NCBI GenBank assembly: GCA_905221615.1
Contig: CAJNDT010005323.1
Location: 384,520-448,519, forward strand
Origin: Symbiodinium sp. CCMP2592
Lineage: Eukaryota; Sar; Dinophyceae; Suessiales; Symbiodiniaceae
Reading direction: 5' to 3'
DNA: 64,000 nucleotides
The position numbers were made by a program, and so were the translations under genes. Positions 53,125 through 63,608 of this stretch are shown piece by piece (positions within the stretch are counted from its first letter, which is position 1; each line of letters begins with the position of its first letter). The notes under the pieces are model-generated. The model was given only the letters and a program-made list of their open reading frames with translations, was not told where the DNA came from and ran no database searches.

Positions 53125-54478
53125 ATGACAGTAGACTTGGCATCCCGCTGGGGGCCACGGTGCATGGAGTACTGGCAGTGGAAGATCTCAGCAGCTGTGC
53201 ACGTGGAATCTAAGCGGCAGCACAACATGCGAGGAGCACCGACCCCGAGCTGCCGGCGACCAGCTTCTCCTTCGAGAACTTCGCCACCAGCTCCGGCACC
53301 TCACACGAGGTCACGAGCGGTCCAACGCGACTTCTCTAAGCACCCACTCCCTCTCTTGGCGTTCCCGCCCGATTCAAAAGGGGAGCCTGAAAGCTGGTGG
53401 GTTCGTGCACCGACCCCTGCAGCGATGGAGAGAGGCAGGACGCGCCGAACCACAGATCCGCTGAAAGGCCTTGATGTGGCCAGAGGCCCGGTCTGCCGCC
53501 CGCACGTCCACGACCACGCACCTCAGTGTTTCAAAAGCAATCTTCGCATCCGCGACGTTTGCCAACTTTTCACCGGCCTGTGGCCCGGTCCTGAGGCGGA
53601 GGCTGCCCTGCGCGGAGGAGTTCGTCCACCTGCACGGAGGCAAGATGCCACGCGACGTGACACGACAATCACTCTCCGGGCTGCGCCTCCAGAGGCGCGA
53701 GCTTCTCCACCCCCTGGAGGAAACCCAATATGGAGGCGACGTCAAGAATTCAAGCAGATGCTGCCCCCGGCCGTCCTGGCTCAGGGGCACTTCGAGGTTC
53801 GGCCCCACGAGTCCGGCGCCAGTCGCAGGCCTGCTGCTCGGTTTTGCTGGGCCCGCAAGAGTCGAGCAACGAAACGACAACCATTCATTGGCGAAGGCCG
53901 TAAGTGAGTGGAGAAGAGTTGAAGAATGGAGCCAGCTCCAAAAATCTCTTCGAGCCCTTCACCGCGCTTGCAAGTGTCGAGCGTGCACAGCGCAGACCCT
54001 GAACGTGCCTCTCAGCGTGTTCGTGCCATCTTCTACCCCATTCATTCCGATCTCGTTCACTTGGTCTCGTAATTTCAGATCTCCCAATCCTTGTCTGCCC
54101 CGTCTGTCCGTGTGTCGCCGACATCTTTCGTTTCAGCCGCTGCAAAGGGACGCCACGCAACAGGCAGTCTGTGTGACGGTTCCGAGGGTACGGCTCATCA
54201 ATCGTCGGTCCGTGGACAGATGCCTGGTGAAGGTCGCGAGACGCTCCAAAGACCTCAAGCCCTGCGAGCGCAGGGTTGAGCCATCGGAAAGCAACAGCAA
54301 GATCGTCGGCCTGACTGATGCAGCCTTCGACAGGCCCAAGACTGCAGCCGAAACAGAGGCAGGGCAGCCTAGGAAGCCAAAGAAGGAGAGATGCTTTGAG
54401 TGCATGGGCCATGAATGTGCCGCAGGGAGCGAAGTGAGAAAGAAGCTGCCTAAGAGCTCCAAGTCCTTTTTATACTGA
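53125..54478. other. GC-rich stretch open on both strands; coding strand unresolved
   Basis: Plus-strand frames of 260 codons (53,125-53,907) and 335 codons (53,471-54,478) overlap minus-strand frames of 168, 175 and 143 codons. The minus strand contains locally coherent peptides (ANVADAKIAFETLRCVVVDV, ADDLAVAFRWLNPALAGLEV), and the plus-strand 335-codon frame is Arg/Ser/Pro-rich. Such mutual openness suggests genuine coding on one strand plus mirror openness, or merely GC bias. I favour minus-strand exons slightly. No family is recognised on either strand. Confidence 0.3.
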
Positions 54479-55025
54479 GGACGCGGCAAAGAGGCTGTTG
54501 GGGGAGGGCCCTGCCGCCAGGTTATGAGATCCCGTCTTTCTGCGGTCCCTTCGCTGACGCGCACCTGCGCTCGCTACCGGGCACCGCTAGTGGGGCCAAC
54601 TCATTCCCTGCGTACGGACTCCCATGTCTTGTGGAGCCTCACCAGCCCGGAACTTGCTGTCAAAGGCGGCAGATTCCTAACTAAGTGGGATTTGTGCAAT
54701 GAAACGTGTAAGCTTTGCGCATTATGGGAGACGGTGCGATCCACTGAAGGATTGAAGCTTGCGCGTATGCATTTGGTTGGTCTTCTGCTGCATGCACATG
54801 TGTTGGATTGTGGGGCGATATTTCTCGAGTGAACTCATTTGTTTGGCCGCGGATCTCATTATTCACACCGGGCTATCGCTGCCTCATCGTCCGCACGTCC
54901 GACTTGCCGACCATGGGAATGACTTGACACTCTAGTATAGCATTCCTGAGGGTTCCTTGATATCAGTGTACAACCCGAGAATGAGAATAAGACTGGAAAT
55001 CAGAGTAGTGTTGAATTAAGAGATC
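54479..55025. other. No gene seen
   Basis: Unique sequence with no repeats and no coherent frames. Confidence 0.4.
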
Positions 55026-55790
55026 TTACTGCAGGAATTGCAATTCTAGGACTTTGGGGCTTTTGATGGGTGTAGAGTGGTGAAGTTCGTGACGGCGAGG
55101 CGGGATGGTTTCCATCATTAGGCTCGGGCTTGAATCACTGCCACTATCAGCCAGCGGAAACCCTGAAGCTTTCTGAAATCTTAACGTGCGAACGATGGCT
55201 CCTTTGCAATTTTTGGTGCTGCGAGATTTCAAGCCGAACTGACGCCCCAGAGAAAACAGGCCATTGCTCTTCTTCATACGTGGTGTGTTTGAGTGCCGCA
55301 GCACACATAGCTCTCGCTGGTCAAGCAGGATCTGCGCATTCGCACTATGTTGACGACAGTCCAGCGATACCCCAAGTCCATGCTGTCGCCTGCAGTCCAA
55401 GCAAAGCATCATTTCCAAAAGATGTGCAAAACGTCGCCGGAGACGTCCCATCGCTCCAGCGTCCTGCAGCAGCTGAAAATCTGGGAGTGCCCTGGCGGCC
55501 CTGGCGCAAGTGAGCGATGCTTTGCAAGACCGTGATGTTTCAGCTCGCATCCGAGGCAGTGCCCACACCCTGCCCAGCTTCTTTTCTTGGAGAAGCTGGC
55601 GCTGGAGCTCTCTGAGCAGTTGGCGCCTCCTTTCGCTATCTGAGACTTGGCGAAAGGTGCGGCGAAATTCCAGGTCGTGAGCATCCACAGCCGCCAGCAT
55701 TGCCGCATGCTGCCTTTGTGGGCATTGCCACGGAGACCGGTGAGTGTTGTTCTCAGAGCACAATCTGATTTGACTCTTCCCATGTGACAT
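55026..55790 (-). CDS. Candidate coiled-coil exon, unrecognised
   Basis: Minus-strand frame of 254 codons. The convincing part is residues 22-84 (about 55,727-55,538): RQHAAMLAAVDAHDLEFRRT and SERRRQLLRELQRQLLQEKK, a charged helical segment with leucines suited to a coiled coil. The next section (LPDFQLLQDAGAMGRLRRRF, AHLLEMMLCLDCRRQ) is plausible, and the last third is Ser/Pro-rich and weak. The ATG at 55,790 is simply the first in frame; the true exon may start at about 55,730. No domain family is recognised. Confidence 0.4.
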   Translation of the reverse strand: MSHGKSQIRLCSENNTHRSPWQCPQRQHAAMLAAVDAHDLEFRRTFRQVSDSERRRQLLRELQRQLLQEKKLGRVWALPRMRAETSRSCKASLTCARAARALPDFQLLQDAGAMGRLRRRFAHLLEMMLCLDCRRQHGLGVSLDCRQHSANAQILLDQRELCVLRHSNTPRMKKSNGLFSLGRQFGLKSRSTKNCKGAIVRTLRFQKASGFPLADSGSDSSPSLMMETIPPRRHELHHSTPIKSPKVLELQFLQ

Positions 55791-55916
55791 CTCGGCCTGA
55801 GATCTCTGAATCGCTCTCCTATAACGATGCCGACAAATCCAAGCTCTGGTCGGCAGCCGCCCGAGTTTATTTTAACCTTCTCATCTCATGTCTTTGGTAT
55901 GCGCCTAATGTGACCC

Positions 55917-55983
55917 GAGGCAGATTCCGTGCAACAGACGGCCTCCCCCTCAGCCACGGCAGAACTTCGAGCGAGATCCTGGA
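55917..55983. repeat. Dispersed duplication, copy 1
   Basis: GAGGCAGATTCCGTGCAACA...CCCCTCAGCCACGG...CTTCGAGCGAGATC aligns with 57,467-57,556, which carries two insertions. The copies are 1.55 kb apart in the same orientation, on either side of the two-exon gene candidate. Confidence 0.75.
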
Positions 55984-56554
55984 GTCTCTGGAGTTGGAGA
56001 CTGAGTTGTTTGACGCAAAAGCTGAGGCCCCGGCTCGGGAGAATGTCCGTGAACGCCCAGCTTTTTCAGATGCTTGGAAGCCCAGTGACCGCTGGCCACT
56101 GAAACGACTTTCAGTTTGGGGTCTGTCCAGGTTGTGGACCCGTTCGAGCTTCCAAAGCACGTGTTTGCAACTTGGCATCCGTAGACTAAGCACCCGTGCA
56201 ATGGACTCTTCGAGCGAGCAAGTCTTGAGGCTCAATCCCTTGCCGTACCTTTCAGCGCCTTGTCTGTCAGAGAAGCGGCTGGCGGACATCATGGGGCGCC
56301 TGCACCTGCCCGAAGGTGGATGACCTCATGGAATGGCGGGTGACGTCCTGCGAGACGCGAAGTCCCAGGGCAGGGAGCTTTGTGCAGTTTTGCCTTTGAG
56401 AGAGCCGAGTGTAATCCATTGCATAGCAGCAAGTGCGTTTTCGTGAAAGCTGAGGTCTTGATACAGCACGTGTCCGAAACGGGCAGGTTGGACAGGCACG
56501 GGTTTGGTGGGCATCTCCTGTGCGACACACGAGGAGTCGTGCACATGAGTGACA

Positions 56555-57290
56555 ATGCGCAGGTCCGAGTCAATCGTTAGATTTTCGGCACAATGGAACC
56601 GCAACGGTGAAGATTCCGACGCCTTGGAGGGTGAACTGGCAGAGGATGGCAGGCAACGGAAGTTCTTCGAGTGTCTCTTGGCCGTTTACAAGCCTGATGC
56701 ACGGAAAGCAAGTTAAATCACCGAATGCACTTTTCTTCCCAGGCCGCTGGTGGTGCATGAGGCTGGCGTCAGCGGACAAAACCCATTTGCCAGAAAGTGA
56801 TGTCTGCGACATCGTCAGCGCGAACCTTGGAGCTCTCTTGGTGCACTGCCGCGACGTGGATGTTTCTGTGAGGACTCACGCGCACAGTCTTGTGAACAAC
56901 TATGGGCTTGGTGGCCTGCGTTTCGTAAAGCAGTGGATTGACGAAGCCATGCTTGGCCAGATGAAGGACTTGCTGCCAGAGTCCGCCGAAATCAGCAAAG
57001 AGGCTTTGGAGCAGGCAATGGATTGCGCAGGCCATCTTGCTGTCGTTCTGCGCGCTCCGACGAAGCCTCAGCGTCAGAAGTGGGTGGCCCTGCTGGTCAG
57101 AGCCCTCCAAATTGAGGAGTCATTCCAGGACCAATTCCAGAACGCGCTGATTTCTGATCTCAAGCTCCTGTGGCGAGTTGATGATGATCCCAGACGAAGC
57201 TATGCGGAAGCAGAGCAGCAACTGAAGGCTTTCTCAAAGCATGCCAACACGTATTTGCGAGAACAGATTTGGCGGCTCCGCAACTGCTGA
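56555..57290 (+). CDS. Two-exon gene candidate with a 31-nt intron
   Basis: Exon 1 runs from ATG 56,555 to 56,711, with an acidic, helical peptide (GEDSDALEGELAEDGRQRKF, FECLLAVYKPDARKA). GT at 56,712 and AG at 56,741-56,742, preceded by CTTTTCTTCCC, would define a 31-nt intron. Joining keeps phase (…ARKA-S-RWWCMRL…). Exon 2 (56,743-57,290) reads VSANLGALLVHCRDVDVSVR, WIDEAMLGQMKDLLPESAEI, LVRALQIEESFQDQFQNALI and ends at TGA. Total 234 aa, mostly helical, soluble, no membrane segment. I do not recognise the family. Upstream exons may exist. The intron is far shorter than usual, so an indel is an alternative explanation. Confidence 0.5.
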
Positions 57291-57376
57291 ATTCTGCCTC
57301 GCACGGATTTCTCAAAGCATGCCAAAAGGGATTTGCGTGGAGAGGTTTGGAGGCTCCACAACTGCTGAATTCTGTC
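57231..57376. repeat. 78-bp tandem duplication at the end of the gene
   Basis: TTCTCAAAGCATGCCAA starts at 57,231 and 57,309. Each copy ends in CAACTGCTGAATTCTG. The first copy contains the last coding residues and stop of the two-exon candidate, so the duplication copies its 3' end. Confidence 0.88.
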
Positions 57377-57466
57377 ACATTCTGTCTTACGCAGCCAAAC
57401 GCTCAACGAACATTACGAATGCGTCACGTATTGTAGCCTTCCCACCTCATTGCTTTGGCACGCCCC

Positions 57467-57556
57467 GAGACAGATTCCGTACAACAGCAAGCTCCCCGAG
57501 CTTACCCCTCAGCCACGGTACTCGTAGTGCTTCGAGATGCTTCGAGCGAGATCTTG
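57467..57556. repeat. Dispersed duplication, copy 2
   Basis: Partner of 55,917-55,983: GAGACAGATTCCGTACAACA, CCCCTCAGCCACGG and CTTCGAGCGAGATC are kept, with inserts between them. Confidence 0.75.
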
Positions 57557-60500
57557 GGTTTGGGTTGTTGGATGCAGAGCCGAGGCGCTGGAAGAATGTT
57601 TATGGATGAGTTGCTCGATGGTGATTGCGGTTAACGTGTTCATTGCAAGCAGCAAGCTCAACATGCAATTCGGGCTTTATGATCCGCACACTATCGCACA
57701 CTATTTCGACACCGAAGAGTGAGCAGATGAGCTGGGTGTTGATGGCTGAGCAATGTGTGGAGTGCAGCGCAACCTGGGAATCCCTGGGGCTGTATGCTGC
57801 TGGACGTGCTTTGCTTGCGAAGCTTTGTAAAGATTCTGGCTATTCTGTGAGAGTTTCCGTCGGATGAGCACCACGCACAGAAGTGTAGTCTTACATGGGG
57901 CCATTAGCACGCTTCATGCTAAATGTGCAGGCATCACCTCATTCGCTGCCGGTTTCGGCTTAAATTAGGGCCGCTCACGGTGCGCTTGTGGAGGCGCCCA
58001 CCGCGAGTGCCGGCCTCAGACCTGTGGACACGAACGGCGAGCGTGATAGAAGCAGAGCAGGTGACTTGCCGAATATTTTTGCGTCGAAGTGCGATAGCAA
58101 TTAGGACAAAGTTTAGAGTTAGATGAGATTTTCCGGGACAGTCGAAAGCGTGCAAAGGGGAGATTCTTAACACATTCCTCGAAGAGTCGCAAAGCAGCGA
58201 CTTGCGACCATATCCCAGACACATACTGACCGACACAGCTGCGCATGATTTGGCATTGTCAGATGATCTCACGGCCGAACTTCTACATGTTTGCGGCCGC
58301 CCAGGTCATGGCAGGGAATCAAGATTGGGCGTGGCCTGGTTGAAATCGCGTAAGGTGTAGGTTCTTGCACTGTGAGTGGTTGACATCTTTATGTTCAGCA
58401 ATCCGGGTCATTGTCATGGATGACGATGTTTTTTGTGTTGGCCGTTGGCTTGTCTTGGCTTGCGCGCATCCAAGTTCGATGCAAGCTTTCCCATGTCGTT
58501 GGGCTTGTTACGCACAGCTAGTGATTTCGGGGAGAACGACAAGAAAGTTGAAACTTCAGTACACATGTTGACGAACTTCGGCAGTCAGTGTTTGTTCGTT
58601 CGTGGTCCAGTTCGTGGCCGATGGCGGCTATAGCATTGCACCTGGTCATACTTCTTGGCTTGCAAGGGTTTTTTTGCCTTGCAGGTGCCCAAATTCGGGA
58701 TGTGTGAACCACACGCGGCTGGTCTTTGGTTCCAAGGTGCGGTCGCGGTGGGATGGTTCATGGTCCCCACACCTTCCAAATGCCCTTTAGGCTCGGGAGC
58801 TCGTGATTTGCCAAGTCTTATGATTTTTTTGGGTTGCTGTGAGGAGGGGGTTCTGGAAAACCTAAGTCAGGTTCCTGACCCTTTGAGCCCACGGTCATCT
58901 AAGTACCCACTGCAAGCAACCGCTTTTGGGCCAGGCATTGGCTCAAGAAGACATTCCGCCTTGCGCCCGAAAGTCTCAACCAGACTTCAGTAGCCAGGGT
59001 CGCGCGGAGAGTTATCGTGAGGGCTCACGCCCAGCAGACCTCCAACAATCACGAGATTGTCTGAGGTAGACCGCGACTGCGATTCGGTGGATTCCGATCA
59101 AGACGTTCGCAAGCTAATCGTCAGCGATCCATGTTCCCCAGTTAAGGTGAGCAATCTGAGTAATGATGGAGCGGTGCGCACGAAATGCGAACTCATTTTC
59201 CCAACAGGCCCTGCCAGGGCATGGAGGACGACAGGTCAGAGGTTTTTTGGGACTTCAGGCCTTGTAGGGTGGACAGGCCAGAAGAAAAGCGAGATTTTTC
59301 CTTGCAGTCCTGACCCCAGAGTTGGTGTTTGAAGGCGACGTGCCCCCAATGCGGGGCGTCTAAGGCCGGGATGCCATGGGTGTCAGTTGCGGTGTTGCGG
59401 ACTGTGGGACAGTAATTCGCCAGTCAGATTGTTTTCGTTAGTCATGCCATGGATTCTGAGAAGACTGATGCCGCATGAAATTCCGAGTTCCCACAGCCCT
59501 ATACTGCCGATGATGCGTAACTCCGCGCAGCCTAATCGATTCCCGAAGGCGCCTTGACCTTTTATGTAGCGTCGTACTGCAAGAAGCTTTGCTGTCTTCA
59601 ATCCCGACTGATGTGCCTCAAGTCGTACTCCTGTCTTAAGTTGTTGCTGCATCCTGCAAATGGCACAGCCCCGTACAAGTGCAGGCATCCGGTGGTGGCA
59701 GAGGTGGTGGCATGGACTTCTCCTCCTTCGCCGGCTTTGCACAGGCCGTGCTCTTTGGTTTTATGCATAAAAGACATCATACACGCTCTGGAGAATTTCA
59801 ACATCATGCAACCGGCAACTATTCGGAGGTTTTCTGCTCAGCAGTTGCCTGGGTTTCATTATTCTCGTTCTCACGAGTTGCGCAATTCAGGTCTGCGGTT
59901 ACCAAGGCTGTTGTTGCGGAGGTTCAGGTTGTTTCCTTCTGTACCACGCAAACGATTGCTTTGCAGGGCTCATGCCTTAAGCCCACGACCCCTCACAACG
60001 AGCCGAGTGCGCAGATGGGTATGTGCGCTGTAGACGCAAGGTCCGGAGATTTCGGAGTCTGGATAATGTTGACGGAGAATATCAATGAGGGGTCGGAAGC
60101 CCTGTTCTCTGAGCATGCACCTCCAATGCCCCTGTGCCTTAATTAGTGAAGGCCATGGCTGCAATGTCTGGCCAGGCATGGAGTTCAACAGAGTTTGGTT
60201 CTGTTTGGACACTGGGGTGTGTGGGACGTTGATCTTGCAGCCTGAGTGTTGAGAGTTGATATCCTCAAACCTGAGACCGAGACTGGAACCTATGCCTCCC
60301 AGAACATTCTTGTCATTGCAAGGCTCGCAGACAGAAAAACCGGGCATTACCGCAATGTTAAGGTGCCACTCATAGATGCTGCATTGACCGGCTTTGCTGA
60401 TGCTCCGCTTTAAACTAGTAGATGTGATTCCCGTCATTCCCTTCAGAGCACCGCCAATAGCAGGGCGGCATGGACGGAGACTGGCAATGTGCGGAGCCTG

Positions 60501-61199
60501 GCTACACTGAGTGTTTGGTGAGTTCTTGTGTGAGGAGAGAGCGCATACCAGGGTTCGCCAGACTGGAGCACGCTCAGAAGCCGCAGGGACTGTACTTCAA
60601 GAATCCTATCAGGAAAGTCTCCAGATGGTGAGGCATGCTTCGCACTGCCAGGCCCAAACGATTCGTGTATCAACCACAAGAGCATGGTGACCTGGCGGCT
60701 GCTCTTGGGATCTGAAGCAATTCGAGGTTTCTCAGATTGACCAGGAATCCTACAAAGGTCAGATAAACAAGACAAGATTCGATTGGGTAAGAATGGGTGT
60801 GCACTGCTTCTTACGTCATCTTTGGGACAGCATTGTGGAAATGGGTAACTGTGGACGTGGTTGGAAGCAGTATACGCCATGGGGTGAAAATGTCTGAATC
60901 TGGGCAATACATGACTGGATGTGTCTTGTATGGGTGAACAAATTTTTGGGGATGGTGGTCCTTCGTAATATAATAAAAACTTAGTAGGAGAAGTAGGAGA
61001 CTCGAGGGAAGGGGTTGACGCGGCGGGGAGGTCGTGCTGGTGTTCGTGTTGGTCATGCTGGTCGTGCTGCTCTACTTAGCAGTCATGTGTATATATCTAT
61101 CCCGCTGGGGGGTGGGAAGGAGGGTTGGACCGCAGGGTCCGTTTGGCGGGCCGCGGCGTGGAATCTAGGATCCAGGAACTCCTTGAACAAATCGAAGCT
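57557..61199. other. Gene-poor stretch
   Basis: No supported gene over 3.6 kb. Short frames such as 58,655-58,993 (plus) and 59,679-60,146 (plus, starting QASGGGRGGGMDFSSFAGFA) are locally peptide-like but isolated. No repeats or mobile elements were recognised. Confidence 0.4.
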
Positions 61200-61860
61200 G
61201 ATTTAGTAAGGGATACATATAGAGAACAGAATACCGTAACAAATACCCCCCTATGCATACCCCATAGACCGCCTTCTACAATACCCTGTGGAGTAACCTA
61301 GAGAACACCGTTTAGGCTGCCTTATAGAACAGTTTATAAAATTCCACTGATACATGGAATACCATTTGGAATACCCTGCAGAATACCTTATAGACGACCA
61401 CTCATACCTTGCATATGCCGTATAGAAAACCCATAGATTACTTTTAAAGATACCCTTTAGAATCCCCTTTGGAAGAGAGTACTCTACATGGGCCTGTGAA
61501 GAATCAGGAACCAAGCAGAGGAGCTTTACAACGACCTTATAGTATACACCCTTTGTATACCTTGACGGATTTAAAATAGAATACCCCATAACATACCCGC
61601 CTAAATATAGGCTACAGAATACCTTTTGTACAATGAAGCACCCGTGAGAAAACCTGAAAGCGTGCAACCTGCCTGATAGGTATAGAACGCCATCTGGAAT
61701 ACCCTGTAGTAGAATACCTTACAGAAGATGGCCTATGTAATATACCCTCTGCCTACCTTCAATATACCTTATAGATATCTTCTAGAATACCGTGTAGGAT
61801 ACCCTTTAGAACACGTTATAGGATATCCTATAGCATACCCTGTAGATAACGGTTAAAATG
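61200..61860. repeat. GAATACC-rich degenerate AT repeat
   Basis: GAATACC or close variants (GGAATACC, GAATACCTT, GATACCCT) recur more than a dozen times in 650 bp, with CCTTATAGA and CCTNTAGA blocks between them. There is no fixed period, consistent with an old, eroded short-unit repeat. It is sharply more AT-rich than its left flank. Confidence 0.75.
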
Positions 61861-61883
61861 AGGAAAATCAGGAGGAGCACACT

Positions 61884-62168
61884 TTTTTCTGAAGCGACAC
61901 CCTTCGGAAAATTTGGTGCTATCGAACCGCCCTGCTTGTTGTCCGTATTTGCCAAGCATACCACGGCGGTTCGATAGCATCAATTTGTGAAGCAAACCCT
62001 TCGGAAAATTTGGTGCTATCGAACTGCTGTCTAAGGTCTGGAAGATACAGCGGTTCCGATAGCAGCACGTTTTCTGAAGCGACACCCTTCAGAAAATTTG
62101 GTGCTATTGAACCGCCCTGTCGAATTTGCAACAGATAACACAGCGGTCCCCTAGCAACAGTTTTCTGA
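61884..62168. repeat. Three tandem hairpin units
   Basis: GAAGCGACACCCTTCGGAAA, then ATTTGGTGCTATCGAACCGC, begins unit 1 (about 61,890). Unit 2 begins at about 61,987 and unit 3 at about 62,076. Each is followed by an inverted tail. In unit 1, GCTATCGAACCGCC (61,918-61,931) pairs perfectly with GGCGGTTCGATAGC (61,965-61,978). Units 2 and 3 have imperfect equivalents. Confidence 0.85.
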
Positions 62169-62231
62169 AGGAAGCGGGTGAGGCGACAGCACGGATTTGG
62201 CATCTTTTGGACAAGTAGCTGAGTACATACC

Positions 62232-62380
62232 AACCCTATTGAGTTCAACAGGCCTTTTGAATTCAATAGGCATCCCGGATTGAAAATTGAAGATCTCACA
62301 GAAAAACGTTCCAGGGCCATCTTCAATCTTCAATCCGACAGCCCTATTGAATTCCAGAGGCCTATTGAACTCGATAGGGC
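62232..62380. mobile_element. Foldback element with ~67-bp arms
   Basis: The left arm (62,232-62,298: AACCCTATTGAGTTCAACAG...) and right arm (62,313-62,380) are inverted copies, roughly 85% identical, around a loop of about 14 nt. Each arm contains smaller palindromes around GAATTC (TTGAATTCAA in the left arm). No open frame and no clear target duplication. Either a small foldback transposon or a hairpin repeat related to the units just upstream. Confidence 0.75.
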
Positions 62381-62578
62381 TCCGGGACTGTGCGACGAGT
62401 ATCCCAAAGACCATCGACTATCAGTTCTCGTATGTAGTTGTTTTAGTACTGCACACTTACCTCTGTAGGGTTCAGAGTGTAGACATAGACACATACAGAG
62501 TAGGAGTAGTCTTTACAGTGAGGGGGAGAAGGTCAGGGGCACAATCGACATGATTTACACCAACACGGGTAGATAACT

Positions 62579-62629
62579 CGGGGGGTGGGGGGTGGGGTGG
62601 TGGGGGGGGGGGGGGGGGGGGGTACACTG

Positions 62630-62676
<47 letters not shown>

Positions 62677-62722
62677 CATATATATATATATACATACATA
62701 TATATATATATGTATATTCTAT
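62579..62722. repeat. G-run followed by TA/CATATA tract
   Basis: About 44 bp of almost pure G (22 in a row at the end) is followed within 10 bp by about 90 bp of TATATA and CATATA repeats. The G-run could form quadruplex-like structures and is also a place where assembly errors are likely. Confidence 0.92.
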
Positions 62723-62929
62723 TTGTATATATGTGAAGGCAAATGAATATGTGTTATGCATGTGTGTGTATATATATACATATATACATACATGGAGACA
62801 GACGAATACAGATTCTGCGGCAATCCGCGGCAGGTATTTGGAAAGCATGCTTCCTGCCCATCGTGTGGAACAGCGAGGCCGCCTGGAGCCTCCAAAAGAG
62901 ACGAGGGCCCTACGGGGACCCATGTACTA

Positions 62930-63010
62930 GAATATACTCGTACTTTCATATACCATAATATACTATACTACTTTACGATGTACTAGAATATACTTTAATA
63001 TACCATAACA
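62930..63010. repeat. ACTAGAATATACT direct repeat
   Basis: TACTAGAATATACT occurs at about 62,926 and 62,981, each followed by a TATACCATAA block. A related AT-rich repeat to the 61.2-61.86 kb region is possible. Confidence 0.6.
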
Positions 63011-63345
63011 ACAAACATACAGTACATTATCACTACTATGAATGTAGATAAGGTTGGGGTTTCGGCGAGCTCACGCGGGCGCAAGCAGGGCAAGTTGGGG
63101 TTCAACGTCTGTGACTCCCAGTGTTTAAAGTCAAACAGCTAAAACCTCAAGCTGCCCTTAACCCTGAATCCGTATCCCTCAGTCAGACTGCAAGGTGACC
63201 GGCAGGCTGTATCTTTCGAGCATGCGGCTTTGCTTCCAAGCGGCTCGAACTTTCCGACGCACCCCCGGCCTTCCTGGCAGCCATGGCGGAAGTCCCCGCA
63301 GCCGAAGTTCCCCAGGCCAGGCTTCCAGAACTGATACCAAGACGA

Positions 63346-63520
63346 GGGTGAGTATCATCACCATCATCATCATCACCAGCATCAGCATCAGCATCATTAC
63401 ATTAGCACCACCACTACCACCGTCATCATTAGTTTGGTCGTTGATGGGCATCATCTTCGTCATCCTCGCCAGCGCCGTTGCAGTTATCATCCTCATCACC
63501 ATCATCACCGGCCGTCATCA
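63346..63520. repeat. CAT/CATCAC triplet tract
   Basis: Imperfect CAT, CAC and CAG triplets on the plus strand. The Ile/Thr-rich and Met/Val-rich frames over it are artefacts. Confidence 0.85.
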
Positions 63521-63522
63521 AA

Positions 63523-63608
63523 CTCCGTTGAGGTAAGCTTGTGCTTGCAAGGCTTTGTATCGTCATCCTCCTCCGTTGAGGTAAGCTTGTGCTTGCAAGG
63601 CTTTGTGT
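63523..63608. repeat. Two-copy 48-bp tandem repeat
   Basis: CTCCGTTGAGGTAAGCTTGT starts at 63,523 and 63,571, each continuing GCTTGCAAGGCTTTGT. The copies are identical over 36 bp. GAGGTAAGC looks like a splice donor, present in both copies. Confidence 0.92.

Noticed and set aside
58930-58955. Relict of the dinoflagellate spliced leader (CATTGGCTCAAG)
   Set aside because: Only about 12 bases match, with a two-base gap, and neither the preceding leader sequence nor a coherent coding frame follows. Chance is likely.
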